A stretch of 64,000 nt of DNA from the NCBI GenBank assembly GCA_035222895.1, contig JAVYIG010000168.1, positions 248,001 through 312,000 of the forward strand. Direction: 5' to 3'. Each line of letters begins with the position of its first letter. Positions within the stretch are counted from its first letter, which is position 1. The notes beneath the pieces were generated by a model. That model did not search any database and was not told the origin of the DNA. It saw nothing but the letters and a program-made list of their open reading frames with translations. The position numbers and the translations under genes were made by a program. Below are positions 42,201-55,600 of this stretch, piece by piece. This DNA comes from Strongylocentrotus droebachiensis. Lineage: Eukaryota > Echinodermata > Echinoidea > Camarodonta > Strongylocentrotidae.

Positions 42201-45200
42201 GTGATGCATCGGTGATAGGAATAGTGAAGAATATAACTGAAGGTATCCTTGAGGAAACACTGCTGATGCCCATTAGATCTTTATCAATAAATCAGCATTA
42301 CATGAACCAATAGGAGGGAAGCCCCAGCATACTTCTGTATATGCTTTATACTTATGCACAGGCATCAGTAGCATCATGTTAATACTAAGCTTGTACAGAC
42401 AACTTCAATCTTTATGACTTCCTCTTTCTTTTCCCCGAGACAAAGGATAATTGCATATTACAATAAAAAGGGTTTGCTCAACACATTTTCAATTAAATTC
42501 CGGACATTACTCTTTGAAATATGAATGATAAATGAGAGTCAGAGCATTGCTTCATACTATTCTCTTAAATCTAAAATGTATCTTTATTATTATTATTATT
42601 ATTAAGTATTGGCATCACCTGTGTCTTGAGGGCGAAAAGCAAATTGAATCTCTGAAACCATTCGGTCTCTACCCCAGTATACCTGATTGGGGGTGTGCAG
42701 GTAGACCACTACCCCAGGGTTTTCCCCTACTCTTATACCAATAGTGCAGTGGGTTCTTAACATGCAAAAGTGGTGATTCTCCTCTTAACTGGGCCTCCAT
42801 TTACCTTTGTATTTGCAGGACGGAGTGCTTTCCACCTAACATAGCCTGCATCTATGAAACAGGGGAGGGGCACGTTAACATACTATGCAGGCTTCAGCCA
42901 TCCATCTGGGTTGGATTTGAACCCACAATCTTTGGTATGACAGGCAGGGGCTTTACCAACTGAGCCAACTTGCCTCCTCATCTCTTTTTTTATTCGGATA
43001 AAAGGATAGACTATGAAATATTTGCATACTATGCTCATACATGTAGTGATACATTGGTATCTTCTAATCTGTACTTTTTCAGAATTTCACAAATCTTAGA
43101 ATGAAGAGAAAAAAAGAAGAAAAAAGCTAACCACATACAAATGATCTTTCCCAAATTGCATCTGATTCAGAGACCAATCTGCTACCAACAAACACCATTT
43201 GGGCAATTTCTTGACCCAATTACCGACCAAATGTCCCACGTTTTATGTCATTACCCGGACAATGTTAATAGATTCTAACGGGCAACAGGGCAACTTGTTG
43301 ATCAATCATCCTAATTTAGCCACCCAAAATGGACTCTCTGGAAAGTCACATATACAAAAATGGCACTTCTTTCTGCTACAGTTTTGCCGGAGCGGAGAGG
43401 AAATTTTTGTCAGTAAGCGTTTAGGTCTGTTCCATTAACCTATTAACCTCATACCAGCACTAACCCTGCTTAGGGTGCATGTCAGCCTTAATACCGGGTT
43501 TGATCCCATCTAATTAGGCAGGATCTGGGATGCTTTTAGTGTGAGAATTTGAGGTTAGTGAGGACACAAGGACCCATGAATACTTGTGCAAAAGGGGTGT
43601 AAAAGGAACTTCAAGGAAGCCACAGTGGATATTAAAGTCAATTGATTTGGAATGATTAAAGAGAAAGAATTTTGATGTTTGTGAGCGACACAAGGACCCA
43701 TGAATACTTGTGCAAAAGGGGTAGAAGGAACTTCAAGGAAGTCACAGTGAATATTAAAGTCAATTGATTTGGAATGATTAAAGTAAAATAATTTTGATGT
43801 TTGTGAGTGACACAAGGACCCATGAATACTTGTGCTAAAGAGGTACTGGTAGAAGGAAGTCACAGTGAATATTAAAGTCAAGTGATTTGGAATGATTAAA
43901 GTGAAAGAATTTTGATGTTTGTGAGTGACACAAGGACCCATGAATACTTGTGCAAAAGGGGTAGAAGGAACTTCAAGGAAGTCACAGTGAATATTAAAGT
44001 CAATTGATTTGGAATGATTAAAGTGAAAGAATTTTGATGTTTGTGAGTGACACAAGGACCCATGAATACTTGTGCAAAAGGGGTAGAAGGAACTTCAAGG
44101 AAGTCACAGTGAATATTAAAGTCAATTGATTTGGAATGATTAAAGTGAAAGAATTTTGATGTTTGTGAGCGACACAAGGACCCATGAATACTTGTGCAAA
44201 AGGGGTAGAAGGAACTTCAAGGAAGTCACAGTGAATATTAAAGTCAATTGATTTGGAATGATTAAAGTAAAATAATTTTGATGTTTGTGAGTGACACAAG
44301 GACCCATGAATACTTGTGCAAAAGGGGTAGAAGGAACTTCAAGGAAGTCACAGTGAATATTAAAGTCAAGTGATTTGGAATGATTAAAGTCAAGTGATTT
44401 GGAATGATTAAAGTAAAATAATTTTGATGTTTGTGAGTGACACAAGGACCCATGAATACTTGTGCAAAAGGGGTAGAAGGAACTTCAAGGAAGTCACAGT
44501 GAATATTAAAGTCAATTGATTTGGAATGATTAAAGTGAAAGAATTTTGATGTTTGTGAGTGACACAAGGACCCATGAATACTTGTGCAAAAGGGGTAGAA
44601 GGAACTTCAAGGAAGTCACAGTGAATATTAAAGTCAATTGATTTGGAATGATTAAAGTGAAAGAATTTTGATGTTTGTGAGCGACACAAGGACCCATGAA
44701 TACTTGTGCAAAAGGGGTAGAAGGAACTTCAAGGAAGTCACAGTGAATATTAAAGTCAATTGATTTGGAATGATTAAAGTGAAAGAATTTTGATGTTTGT
44801 GAGTGACACAAGGACCCATGAATACTTGTGCAAAAGGGGTAGAAGGAACTTCAAGGAAGTCACAGTGAATATTAAAGTCAATTGATTTGGAATGATTAAA
44901 GTGAAAGAATTTTGATGTTTGTGAGTGACACAAGGACCCATGAATACTTGTGCTAAAGAGGTACTGGTAGAAGGAAGTCACAGTGAATATTAAAGTCAAG
45001 TGATTTGGAATGATTACAGTGGACAAATGTGATAGATGTGAGTGTCAAAAGGACCCCTGATCATATATATCATGTAAGTTAGTACATTGTATTTGTGCAA
45101 AAGGGGTACTAGGTACATGAAAGTCAATCAAGAGCTGCTTTAAATCTTTGTCCGTGGCACAAGGACTCAATCCAATTAATGCCAATATCTAGTTACCTAA

Positions 45201-48200
45201 TCAAAGGCACAAAAGATTTTCATTGTGATGACAGATATAGTTGTTTATATTCTTTCTACAATATGGTGATGATACAAAAAATGTACATAATTGTACCTTT
45301 TTTTCCTTTGTGACAAGCCATCGAATGAAATTTTGCATGTTGAAACTGTCAAATAAAGGTTCATTTTTCTTTGAATTCATTTGTGAGGATCATTTCTTTT
45401 TAAAGTTGAATTCATGTTTTTTAGAGATTTTGTGTGATAGAATTTTAGAGTAACCTGACAATATCAGAAAATCTGAAGCCACATTTTGCCTGGTTAAAAC
45501 AGAAAATGTGCACAGGGACTTTAAAATCCTGAATTGAGAACTATGCTGTGGCAACTTCGTTTCTCATAGTAGCATGGGATAATTCACACACCATTTCTTA
45601 ATGGACCTCATGTCCCCGTAAGTCATAGGCTACCCCCATCCTTTGATAACCCAATTCAGTCAGGTTTCATTATACTCATGTTCACAAGTTCACACAGTGT
45701 GAGATCCAGTGTAAAAAATATTTGAAAATCTTATTCATTACAGCTTTTTTTCTGGTATGCTACGGTACAAGGTTTTGGAGTGACTTCAAGTATCTATTTT
45801 TCAATTTTCACTAGAGCTCTTTATGGTGCTCAAGAGCATTTTTAAAATCTTTCCAGAACTTAAAGGTATTGGGTAACTTTGTCTCAGATTCTGAAACAAT
45901 ATCCTGGATTTAGCTCATGCTGCAATCATAATTATAAACCTTTAGGTCAGTCAGGAACCCCATGATTTTTACAAGATGATCGTCTGTTTGATTATCAAGA
46001 TATTTATGATTGGAAATCGAAATGTCAAAATTTGTTTTCCTAACATTTTTTTAATAACACTACAGTCTATTGGGGGAAACAAGTATGGTAAAACCGGTCA
46101 CTTAAAGATTTTAAATTTTTTGAGGCACTTCATAATCCTTTTAGGGCTTTGATATAACACCATATCAATGACCCTGATAACATGTAGGGCCATGCATCTC
46201 AGATTTAACATAACATGATATAGAACTTAACAATGACAATCAGGATGTAAATAATCCTACTTTTTCATTTAATTTTGAAATCTTTGTTGTTCAATGTTTA
46301 TGCAATACAATCAAACCTGCTTTAGCAACCCCCTATATAGAAAAACCAAATTTCTTTGTTTCCATTGAAAATTGTTTCTCTTGAAACATGTACTAAAGGA
46401 ACCTGTACATAAAGACCACCTGCCCATAAAGACCACTTTTCTTGTCTCCCTCAGGCAGTCTTTATAGGTTCCACAGAATACAAGAATGCAGCCTTTCCCA
46501 ATCCATGCACAGGATATTAGTTTGGTCCATTTTCCCTATACTTCAAGTGTCCTTTAAATTGTTATGAAATAGTAATGCTTGAAAATAATTAGGAATGGCA
46601 ACAACAGGAAGCCGCCAAACAAGGTCTTCTTGTTTTTAACAAGAGTATTACAATAACAGCAAAATTAAATCCATGATGACACAATCATTATAAATAAGCT
46701 TGCTTCTTACTTCCCTGGGAAGATGAGAGGAAACAAAACGTGTCTACAAAGAGACAAAATAATAAATAAGTTATAAGTTATATACAGTGAGTACTTGAGT
46801 AGAATAGAAAATTCCAATCTTCATTGGGTGAAGTACATATTTACAGACTAAGAGTCATCAAGTTCTCCTTGTTTTTAACAAGAGTTTAAGAACAACAGTG
46901 ATTGTTAAATCCATGATGACATATTCATCAAAGATTTGCTTAAGCTATGCTTGCTTCTTATAATAAATGACAAAAATAAGTAAAGAATGCGTTCTAATAC
47001 ATCTTCATAGTGTGAAGTACATATTTTTGCATTCGCAACCACAGAAAGTCATTAAAAAGCAAAATTAAATTCCTTGATGATGACCCAGCCATTATAAATA
47101 TGCTTGCTTGCTACTTCCCTGGGAAGATGAGAGGTGGACGAAAAGGGATAAACGTGTCTACAAAGAGACAAGATAATGAATAAGTCATCATACATACACC
47201 CTGTGGGTACAATATATAAGAGTAGAATAGAAAACAAGTCTAATCTTCATACTGAACCAATATATTCGCTTGTATTTCATGGCTAAAATACATGTGACCT
47301 ATCATTCCATCCAACTCCCCATCCATTTATACCATCTTCCTTCCTTCCTTTAAAATCAATCATTTGTCAAGATAATAGTCTTTGAAAGTTACAGGAAACG
47401 TCCAGAAGATCTATGATAAATGACATTTAAATAGAATTCCAGATTTATCATGATGTCCGGTTGAATGCTCAACTAGGTTCATATGAAATCAGCAATTTTG
47501 CAAGGAATTAATACAAAATTGATCAAATGAAAAACATGACATGGCAAACTTGCTTCCAGAGTCCATGTATGTTTGATTTTTTCCTTTGAAAATGTAGGTA
47601 CCTTCTACATCATCTGTTTGGAGCCAAATACTTTAAAGGGATAGTTGAGTTCTGTTGCAGAGGGCGCTACACAACATAATTTTGTTGTGAGATAATGAAA
47701 AACTGAGTGTCAAATTTGAAAGAACATACAATTTAAATCACAAAATCATCTGTTTGATCAAAATCGGTTCAGGGACGGCTGAAATATCCATAATATAACG
47801 ATTTCTAATACTTGTGTACCACCACAAATATTAGATAATTTGAAAAAGCCGTTGAAAAAACGAAATAGCGCCTTTTACGTTGTATTTCAGCTAATGCCGA
47901 TGCTGGCTTTTTTGTTGGCATTTTCGTGTTGGTTATATTACGCACAACCAGCCGGCCCATGTATTGTTATTTTTAATTAAATAATTAATTAACGGTCACC
48001 GTATTGTTTTGAAAGTGGAGCTGAATTGGTATGATTGTATTAGCTAAATTTCACAAATTTTGGGGTCTAAAATTACCTTCATAGCAATTTTAGGTTCTAA
48101 AAGGGCACTAGAAATGTCATAGATAAGAATAAGAGCAATAACCATGCGCTTTGAAGGCATGATTTGCGGTCTGAAAACAGAAGCCAACTGTCCATTTAAT

Positions 48201-51200
48201 TAATACACCTTTCTGGCTCCAATTAGACAATGTGTTATCATCAGGTGGATTGTTCTTCATATCATCAGGTGGATTGTTCTTCATATAACCAGGAGATGGC
48301 CACAGGAATCAAAGGGATGTGTTCCAAGTTGATTGATATAATTTAGAAATACAAATTTGAATACACAAATTTGGAAGTACAAACTGGATATCATCCAGTG
48401 AGTGGGTCTGTTAGACTGATGAAATGTTTTTAGAGCAGCCCCACCATCGGATTTCAGACATTTCAAGGCTGCTGGTAGCAAGTCTTGCATGGCCTTCATA
48501 CATGTAGAGCTCTTAACCTTTTCGAACGCGGATGTACTTATATTTACTGCTCCATTTTGTTTAGATGTGGACATATGAACTACTACTGTAACGCTAGAAA
48601 ATTTGAGTGCACAAAACCTTTGCTAATTATACAAGAGGTTGAGATCCACAGAAGTTTTATAAAACTTATAAATGTTGCCAAATTAAAAATTAGAGTTTAA
48701 ATGCAATGTGAGTATTTGCAATTTGCAAAACATTTTTTGTGAGAAAATATCATGTCACATTATTTTGACTTTAATCTTATTCTCACATGTGACTTTTTCC
48801 TTTAAACACAAGACAAAGATTCTCACATTTTGATTCAAAGACTAGATATGTATCCGACAAAAAGCCCTAGGAATAAGGGCACATTGCACAAATTCTTTTT
48901 CAGACAAAAATTCCACTTTTAAAAAAAATCACTCATTTTAGGAACAATTTGAAATAAGGGGGTAACTGCTTTAAAATAAAGTGCTGTGCACTTCACAATG
49001 CAGTATCTTATAAAACACAGATAGCGGGTAGGTACACCCAGGAGTCATTAACGCAAGCAGCTTTTCACCCCAAATACGTTGACATCATCATGTACTCGTT
49101 CATCATATCTCAAAGAGACTTCATAAATTTCACTCATTCACTACAGACTAAACTTCACTAAAGCAGATTTATAATCCAAAGGATACAACTGTTGGTAGAA
49201 CTCCAGCTGAGATCTCTTGATGCGGTTTGCGTTGATGGCTGTGGCCCTCACCAGGCCAGGTAGTACGCGGTAGTCCACCACTGCTCCGTCAAAGAGGGGA
49301 CCAAAGAATGGCACCTGGTCAATCAGATAAAATAAAAGACGTTGATTTAAAAATCAAGAAACGTGACCCCACGGATCAGTTACATTAATTGATGAAGTGA
49401 AGTTTAAGATTTTAAAAATAGCACATGGTATAAATATAAGTCAAGGCAGTTGAATGTACACTTTATTTTGTGACATTGTGATCGTTTTGCTAGATGTTTT
49501 TTTTTTATAAGGAGAAAGAGAAAAAGAAGAAAAAGAAGAAAAAGAAGAAAAAGAAGAAGAAGAAAACAAAGGAGAACATCAACAACAAGAAAAAGAAGGA
49601 GAAGATAAAGAAAAAGAGGAAGAAGAAGAAAACAAAGAACAAGAACAAGGAGAAGAAGATGAAGAACAATAAGAATAATAAGAAGATGAGGAAAAAGATG
49701 AAAAGGAGAAGAAAAACAACAAGCAACATCCAAAAGAAGAAATCTACATGTAACACCAAACATTGCCCGACATTGTTTGATAGCTATGAATAACGTTTGT
49801 TAACTGATTTTCTACAAATTCTGTGATTAACATTTTCTTGACTATTGACATCATATAAGAATGTATTGCAGACTTGCAGTGGTTGTTTTTCTTTAACAAA
49901 GAAAGTATTTTGGTGAGATCCCACACAATTTCATCATTGTGGTTAGAGACTACTAAATATAACTTGGGGACTTTGACACACAGTCTACCCAAAGGGAAAC
50001 AGACAGGAAACTACCAACCCTCCAAGAAAGAGATCAACAAAAATAAAAGTTTTCAAAATGCAGACTGAAAGATTCTTATGCAATAAAATGGGTCAAAATG
50101 AGAAAAAAAAATTAGGCCATAATTACTTGGTCATCCCCAAGTTATTATCTATGGCACATATGACACATGTGACACATACCAAAAATAACAAGATACACAT
50201 TTTTTCTATTCTTTTGCTTGAAACTTTCTCAATGTATTTTGCTCCATTATATATGTGAGTTGGATTCAGGATCTGCCTGAATTTTCATCCTTCAAATTCA
50301 ATGTGTCACAGTCCTCTTATCATATAAAACAACTTATTACTATCAAGTTATGATGTAAGTTGGTGGTGAATAGAAAAAAGAAGGAAAAAACACATTAGTG
50401 CCATGACTGAGAGGAAATGCAAAGTGTCAAAATATAAAATTTTATGCAGTTGTTTCCAAGTATGAAAGATGTCGACAGAAAGAAAAATGAAGAGAATATC
50501 ACACAAATAAACAAAGTAATGGTAGTAATATTTAGATATATCAATAATTAAAGAGGCGGGAATGACTTTCTTGCGTGGGAAGAAAAATCACTTTCAAACA
50601 AAGAATACCGCTGATGCTGAGAATTTTTTCCATTCCATTCCCCTGAGCTGCGAGAACAAGAGAACCCACGGAATTCTCTTGCAATTTTGACAAGGCAAGA
50701 TGATGGATGTGCACCCTGGTTATGGCCAATCTTTGCCTACACGTGTTTCCATTGCTGGAACGGGTGAACAACCCTTTAGATGGATGACAAGAAATCTCTT
50801 AATTGCCGGTTTTCTCCCCATTCCTGTGACAAATGAATAATTTAGAGAGGCTTTTCCCCGGCAAGGGAACTCTGGTGAATGTTTAGAGATTGAATAGTGT
50901 CAAGGCATAACGTGTCATTGTGTTGCGTGTTTTCAAGCTTTAATAGGTTTCTATTAGGACTACTATGCATAAAAACGCATGAGAGTCAATGACCGAGAGT
51001 ATGCTCAAAATGATGCAGTTTCAAATACCGGAAACACATACATACATGCATCAAAGATAAACTACATGTACAGTACCTCATACACGTTAAAATATGGTAT
51101 TAGTGCTATCCACTAATATCAATATTTTCTTTGGTCATATTCTTGACTATAACTTGATGAATGAAATAAATACTAATCATAAAAGCTATACATGTATATT

Positions 51201-52640
51201 ACAATTCAATGCTGGCCAGGGCAATACCATGCAATCTGTCCCATACAACATACATATTTTTATTTTCTTCATTTCTTTCATCCAAAAGTAAAATTGATCA
51301 TGGTATGACTATTAAATTATGTTACACATGTAGTGATAGTACCAGAAAGACCATTGGTCCATGGTGATATCACGAGATTTTCATTGTTGGATAAAATACA
51401 TGAATAAATGTCATGCTGTAGGGACACATTGGAAGAAATTGCCCCCCCCCCCCCTCCCAACATATACACATGAATTGAAGCTTGTTATACAGAGATGGTT
51501 AACATTTTAAATGTTATGCTATGAAGTCAGTACATTGTGTTATGGAGGGCAAGACAATAAGAAGACAAATAGAGTGAAAACTTTCTTTTTCAAAATATAC
51601 ATTTGTTGCAGATAATTACAGATAATTTGTGGCTGTCTGTTTGGCGAAATAAATACAAATTTTAAAGGTCATTTAAAACTATGCAAAATCGTCTTCTAAA
51701 ACATTTAAATATTTAACATTTGCTCAATATTTGTAAAGATATCTATCCTTGTAATATTTTTAAATACAATTATGAACAAGTCTTTTTTCCAAATACACAT
51801 TCGATGCTTCATGCTTGTGCCCAATAAAATAATATCATCAATCAATTGGATTCTTTGGGCATTTCTGTGATAAGTAGAGAGTTGAGCAATCATGATATTT
51901 TTCCTTCTCTTTTTGTATGTTTGTTTGTTTGTGTGTTTTCCTTGGTATTTTATGAAATGTCTTTTTTATTTTCAATGTTTTCAACTGGAATGTGGAAACT
52001 GCATAAATGAAATGAAACTATATTGTATTCACATTAAACCCGCACTTTGATGGTATCAGCTACAGTAAGTTCTCATTTAAAGTAGGAGGAGATTGGTATT
52101 AAAGCAATATCATCTTAACTACAGTGATGCAAACATGCATATTTATGACAAAGCTTTTCTGTCTACTTGAGTAGCTAATGCCTGAGTTCCCTCGTTAACC
52201 TACTGGCTATAGAAAAAGAATGATGAATACTGATTGTTTTATTGTTTGAGATGTAAGCAATGATTTTTTAATGTTTCATTCAATTAAAATCAGATTCAAC
52301 CAAAGTCATAAGAGATTATCTCTTGAAAGGACAATCTCTTGTTTCCAGAGTTCATCTGAGTCATGACATATAGGTAGAGCATTAAATTATACTATTGACC
52401 AAGTTAAATATCAAGTTTCATGTACAAGTTTTACCAGTATTTATCAAAGTGATCATTTTTCGATAAAATATTGTATTGACAAAGGTCTTCAATGAAGTTA
52501 TCTCCCTCTCTGTCAATATCATTGTCATCCTTACAATAGCTATCAGTAATTACATTTACCACTAACATTGTGAGAATGAAATCACTGTCATCAATATCAT
52601 CATCACTATCATCATCATCATCATCACCATCATCGTCACT

Positions 52641-52698
<58 letters not shown>

Positions 52699-55600
52699 CT
52701 GTCACCGTCATCATCATCATCATCATCTTCATCATCATTAGTGCTGTAGTCAAACGTTTAACCGTCCGGTATCCGACCGCCCATGGCGGATTCCGTTTTC
52801 AATTGGACGGTTTCGTTTTCCCGTTTTTTTTTTTTTTTTTTTTTAATAATTTTTTTTTTTTTTTTAAATATTTTTTTATTATTTTTTTTTAAGTTTCGAT
52901 TTATGCCCCTCCACCTGGCACTATGCCTGGCAATGTCTCCCAGCTCAGTAATCGGTGTGATGACTTACCACTTGGAAACTAGAACAACACTCCAATTTGT
53001 CTGTCATCTTGGTTTGAAAGTAATCTTTGTAATAGATCTCAATATATATTCATCCAAGTTTAACACATGGTGTACCACAAGGTTCTATCCTAGGTCCTCT
53101 ACTGTTTTTAATTTACTTTAATGATCTTACACATTATTCTAAAACGACATTGTTACTATTATTTGTGAGTAGTTCACAAGCACAAATCGGCGCCTTCAGT
53201 TAAATCACACGGCCAAAAAAAAAACAATTTAAAAAAAAAAAAAAAATTGTAAATAAATCGTTTAACCGAAAACCATCCGGTTATGACAGGCGGTTAAACG
53301 GAATTGGAGATATCCGTGATATTACAGCACTAATCATCATCATCATCATCATCACTGTCACCATCACCATTCAACACTACCACAATTTCACCATTATAAT
53401 CGGCAACCTCCTTTTCGTTACCAACATGGATTAAAAAGACTAATGCTTTCAACATCATCATAATCATCATCTCCCCTACATGACCACTGAAATCTGCACT
53501 ATCAGCACCTCAATGAGTGCTGCACTTATCTGTTATGGGTAATACTCTAATTAGTAACAGTGACATGAACTTCATTAAGACTCCACTAGTAGTAACCATG
53601 CACACCCCTACATGACCATTCAAATCTGCAACAGTAATAAATCCCCTACATTATCAGCACTGCAATGAGTGCTGCCCTTATCTTTCATTGGTAACAGTAA
53701 CATTAGTAACAGCGACACGTACTTCATTACTACAGACTCCACTAGTTCAATTATGCACACAAGTCTTGTTCACACATGATAATATACGCTGCCTCAAAAT
53801 CCAATGTGAATGTGGCAAAGTAAAACCCTGTTTTACATGTTAATCAATGTAAATCAAGCTGTGGTGACAAAAAAAAAATGCAGTTGTGTACTACAAGGGC
53901 GTGTAAGGATAATCCTCAATTCTGTATGTTATAAAACATAACACTCATTCACACTTAACTCATATTATACAACGCCTACTAAGATTCTTGCAACCTCATT
54001 GGTCAATTCTTGATCACATGACATGCGCTAAAAGTACCATTGAACGGCATCATTCTCCAGCAGTGCAATTCCGTTTGATCCTTTCGCACCATTGCACTCT
54101 GACGTCACTAACGATATACAAAGTATATGGTGAGCTAAGTGACGTCAGAGTGCAATGGTGCGAAAGGATCAAACGAAATTGCACTCCGCGTAACAATAAA
54201 CATAAAGGTTGGTACGCGCGGCGCATGGTACGTGCGTGGTTTGATGCCTGCTTAATAGTGGGCGCTCACTATCAGCAATTTCATCAATTGAAAACAAACA
54301 AAAAAATCGCTGAGATTTAGGCCTAAGAAAACTGTTTTAAGCCCGTTAATGTCCGAGGTGTTGTATAAAACAAATAGTGAATGGTCTTTATTCGTGCAAT
54401 GGAACAATATTTTGCATTCGGTGAAAGATGAGATGCTCCATTCAACTCGGCTGCGCCTCGTTGAATATAGCGTCTCTTATCTTTCACCTCGTGCAAAGTC
54501 TTGTACCATTGCACTCATGACCATTCACTATTGGTATATTATCATATATTGCTACAGCAGTGATTTCTCGAAGGAGTTTATCTTCTATGTGTGAATAAGG
54601 CTCGCATAATACTGTCTAGCTACAGGTACTCACATCTCCTTTCCGTTGGATTTGTATCCTGAAGAGCTGGTTCTTGAGAGGATAGATCACGATGATGACA
54701 TCTCCAAATTCCGTTGCTATGATACCTCTTCGATAGTCCCTGGAATGCTCCGACCACACGATGTGAACTTCATCATTGCCGAGATGACGCATCTTTATGA
54801 TGAAAGCAAAAGATCCAAAAAATCATGAAAATGTAACTTTTCTTGTGATTGTAGTAACTAACTATCAATACAGCAAAGAACAGACTTCTATAATATTTCA
54901 ACAAAATATAATTGCTCTTTACAGGTTATACATCCTCATTTTTTTCCATCAATATTTGACAATGACTATACAACTCAAAAGAAATCAATCTGAATACTTG
55001 AATACTTATTACATGTTTGCTTTCAATTAAGGGTCAGATTTCATCTATTTTCAGAATGATTAAAAAATTATTATTTTGCTATGTAATAGTTTACAGTATG
55101 TGAACTCATTTCCTATTCAAGTGAAAAAAGAAATCTGTGGATGGTAGATAAATCAGGCAAATAAAGTAGCTTCACTGCTTTAGCAAAACATCTATCCTAC
55201 ATAATTATAATTTACCAGTGAGACATCTCTACTGGAGGAAGCATCTTACAAACTGAATTATTCAGAACAGTTTCTACACCGTCAAAACACCACACATAAA
55301 ATGGCCGAGACAACTAGGAGTCTAGAGTAGACTGAGTGCACTCACCTTCTTATTGAGGTCCGTTCCTGAAGGCATCCTGGTGGAGACATGGAAGATGACC
55401 TCTACTGTAGAGGTAGCGTGGTAAGGAGCCGTCTCTCCTGTGCTGCCGTTCTTATGCAGGCCTCCCATGAACCCTGGATGGGTGCTCAGGTCGACCTGTA
55501 TTAAACAGAAGCAGAAGAAACAGTTTCACATACATGTAGGACTCAGGGACAATGTTTTGTTTGGGTTGTTTTTTTACCACGTAGATGATGGCAACTGGGG

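Larger units (their letters stand above)
35675..49186 (-). other. RALGAPA 13.5-kb intron packed with repeats
   Basis: The largest intron in the window, phase 2. It contains two tandem duplications, a TIR element, pyrimidine and GA tracts, a TA-flanked TIR element with a LINE fragment, two SINEs, the ~122-bp satellite and a three-copy diverged repeat. No extra exon could be supported between the [11 protein letters not shown] and YEERSKY exons. Confidence 0.75.
49315..54633 (-). other. RALGAPA 5.3-kb intron
   Basis: Phase-0 intron with an A/G-rich tract near its 3' end, an ATC microsatellite split by a TIR element and two foldbacks near its 5' end. 49743-52585 and 53365-53990 are plain AT-rich sequence with a 14-bp C-run near 51441. 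Confidence 0.75.

Noticed and set aside
42940-42977. Possible tRNA gene (A and B boxes)
   Set aside because: The acceptor stem does not close and a SINE body with a microsatellite tail follows.
43555-45026. Series of similar minus-strand frames ([17 protein letters not shown] type)
   Set aside because: They are translations of the ~122-bp satellite. The period is not a multiple of three, so each frame shifts and ends; this is not a repeat protein family.
43555-45040. CRISPR-like regular spacing
   Set aside because: The whole unit repeats with no variable spacers, and the genome is animal; it is a satellite.
49494-49793. Lys/Glu-rich plus-strand frame and Phe/Leu-rich minus-strand frame
   Set aside because: Artefacts of the A/G-rich tract.
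52783-53121. 112-codon plus-strand frame [12 protein letters not shown]...
   Set aside because: It reads the LINE fragment in the wrong frame after a poly-T stretch; the RT motif lies in another frame.
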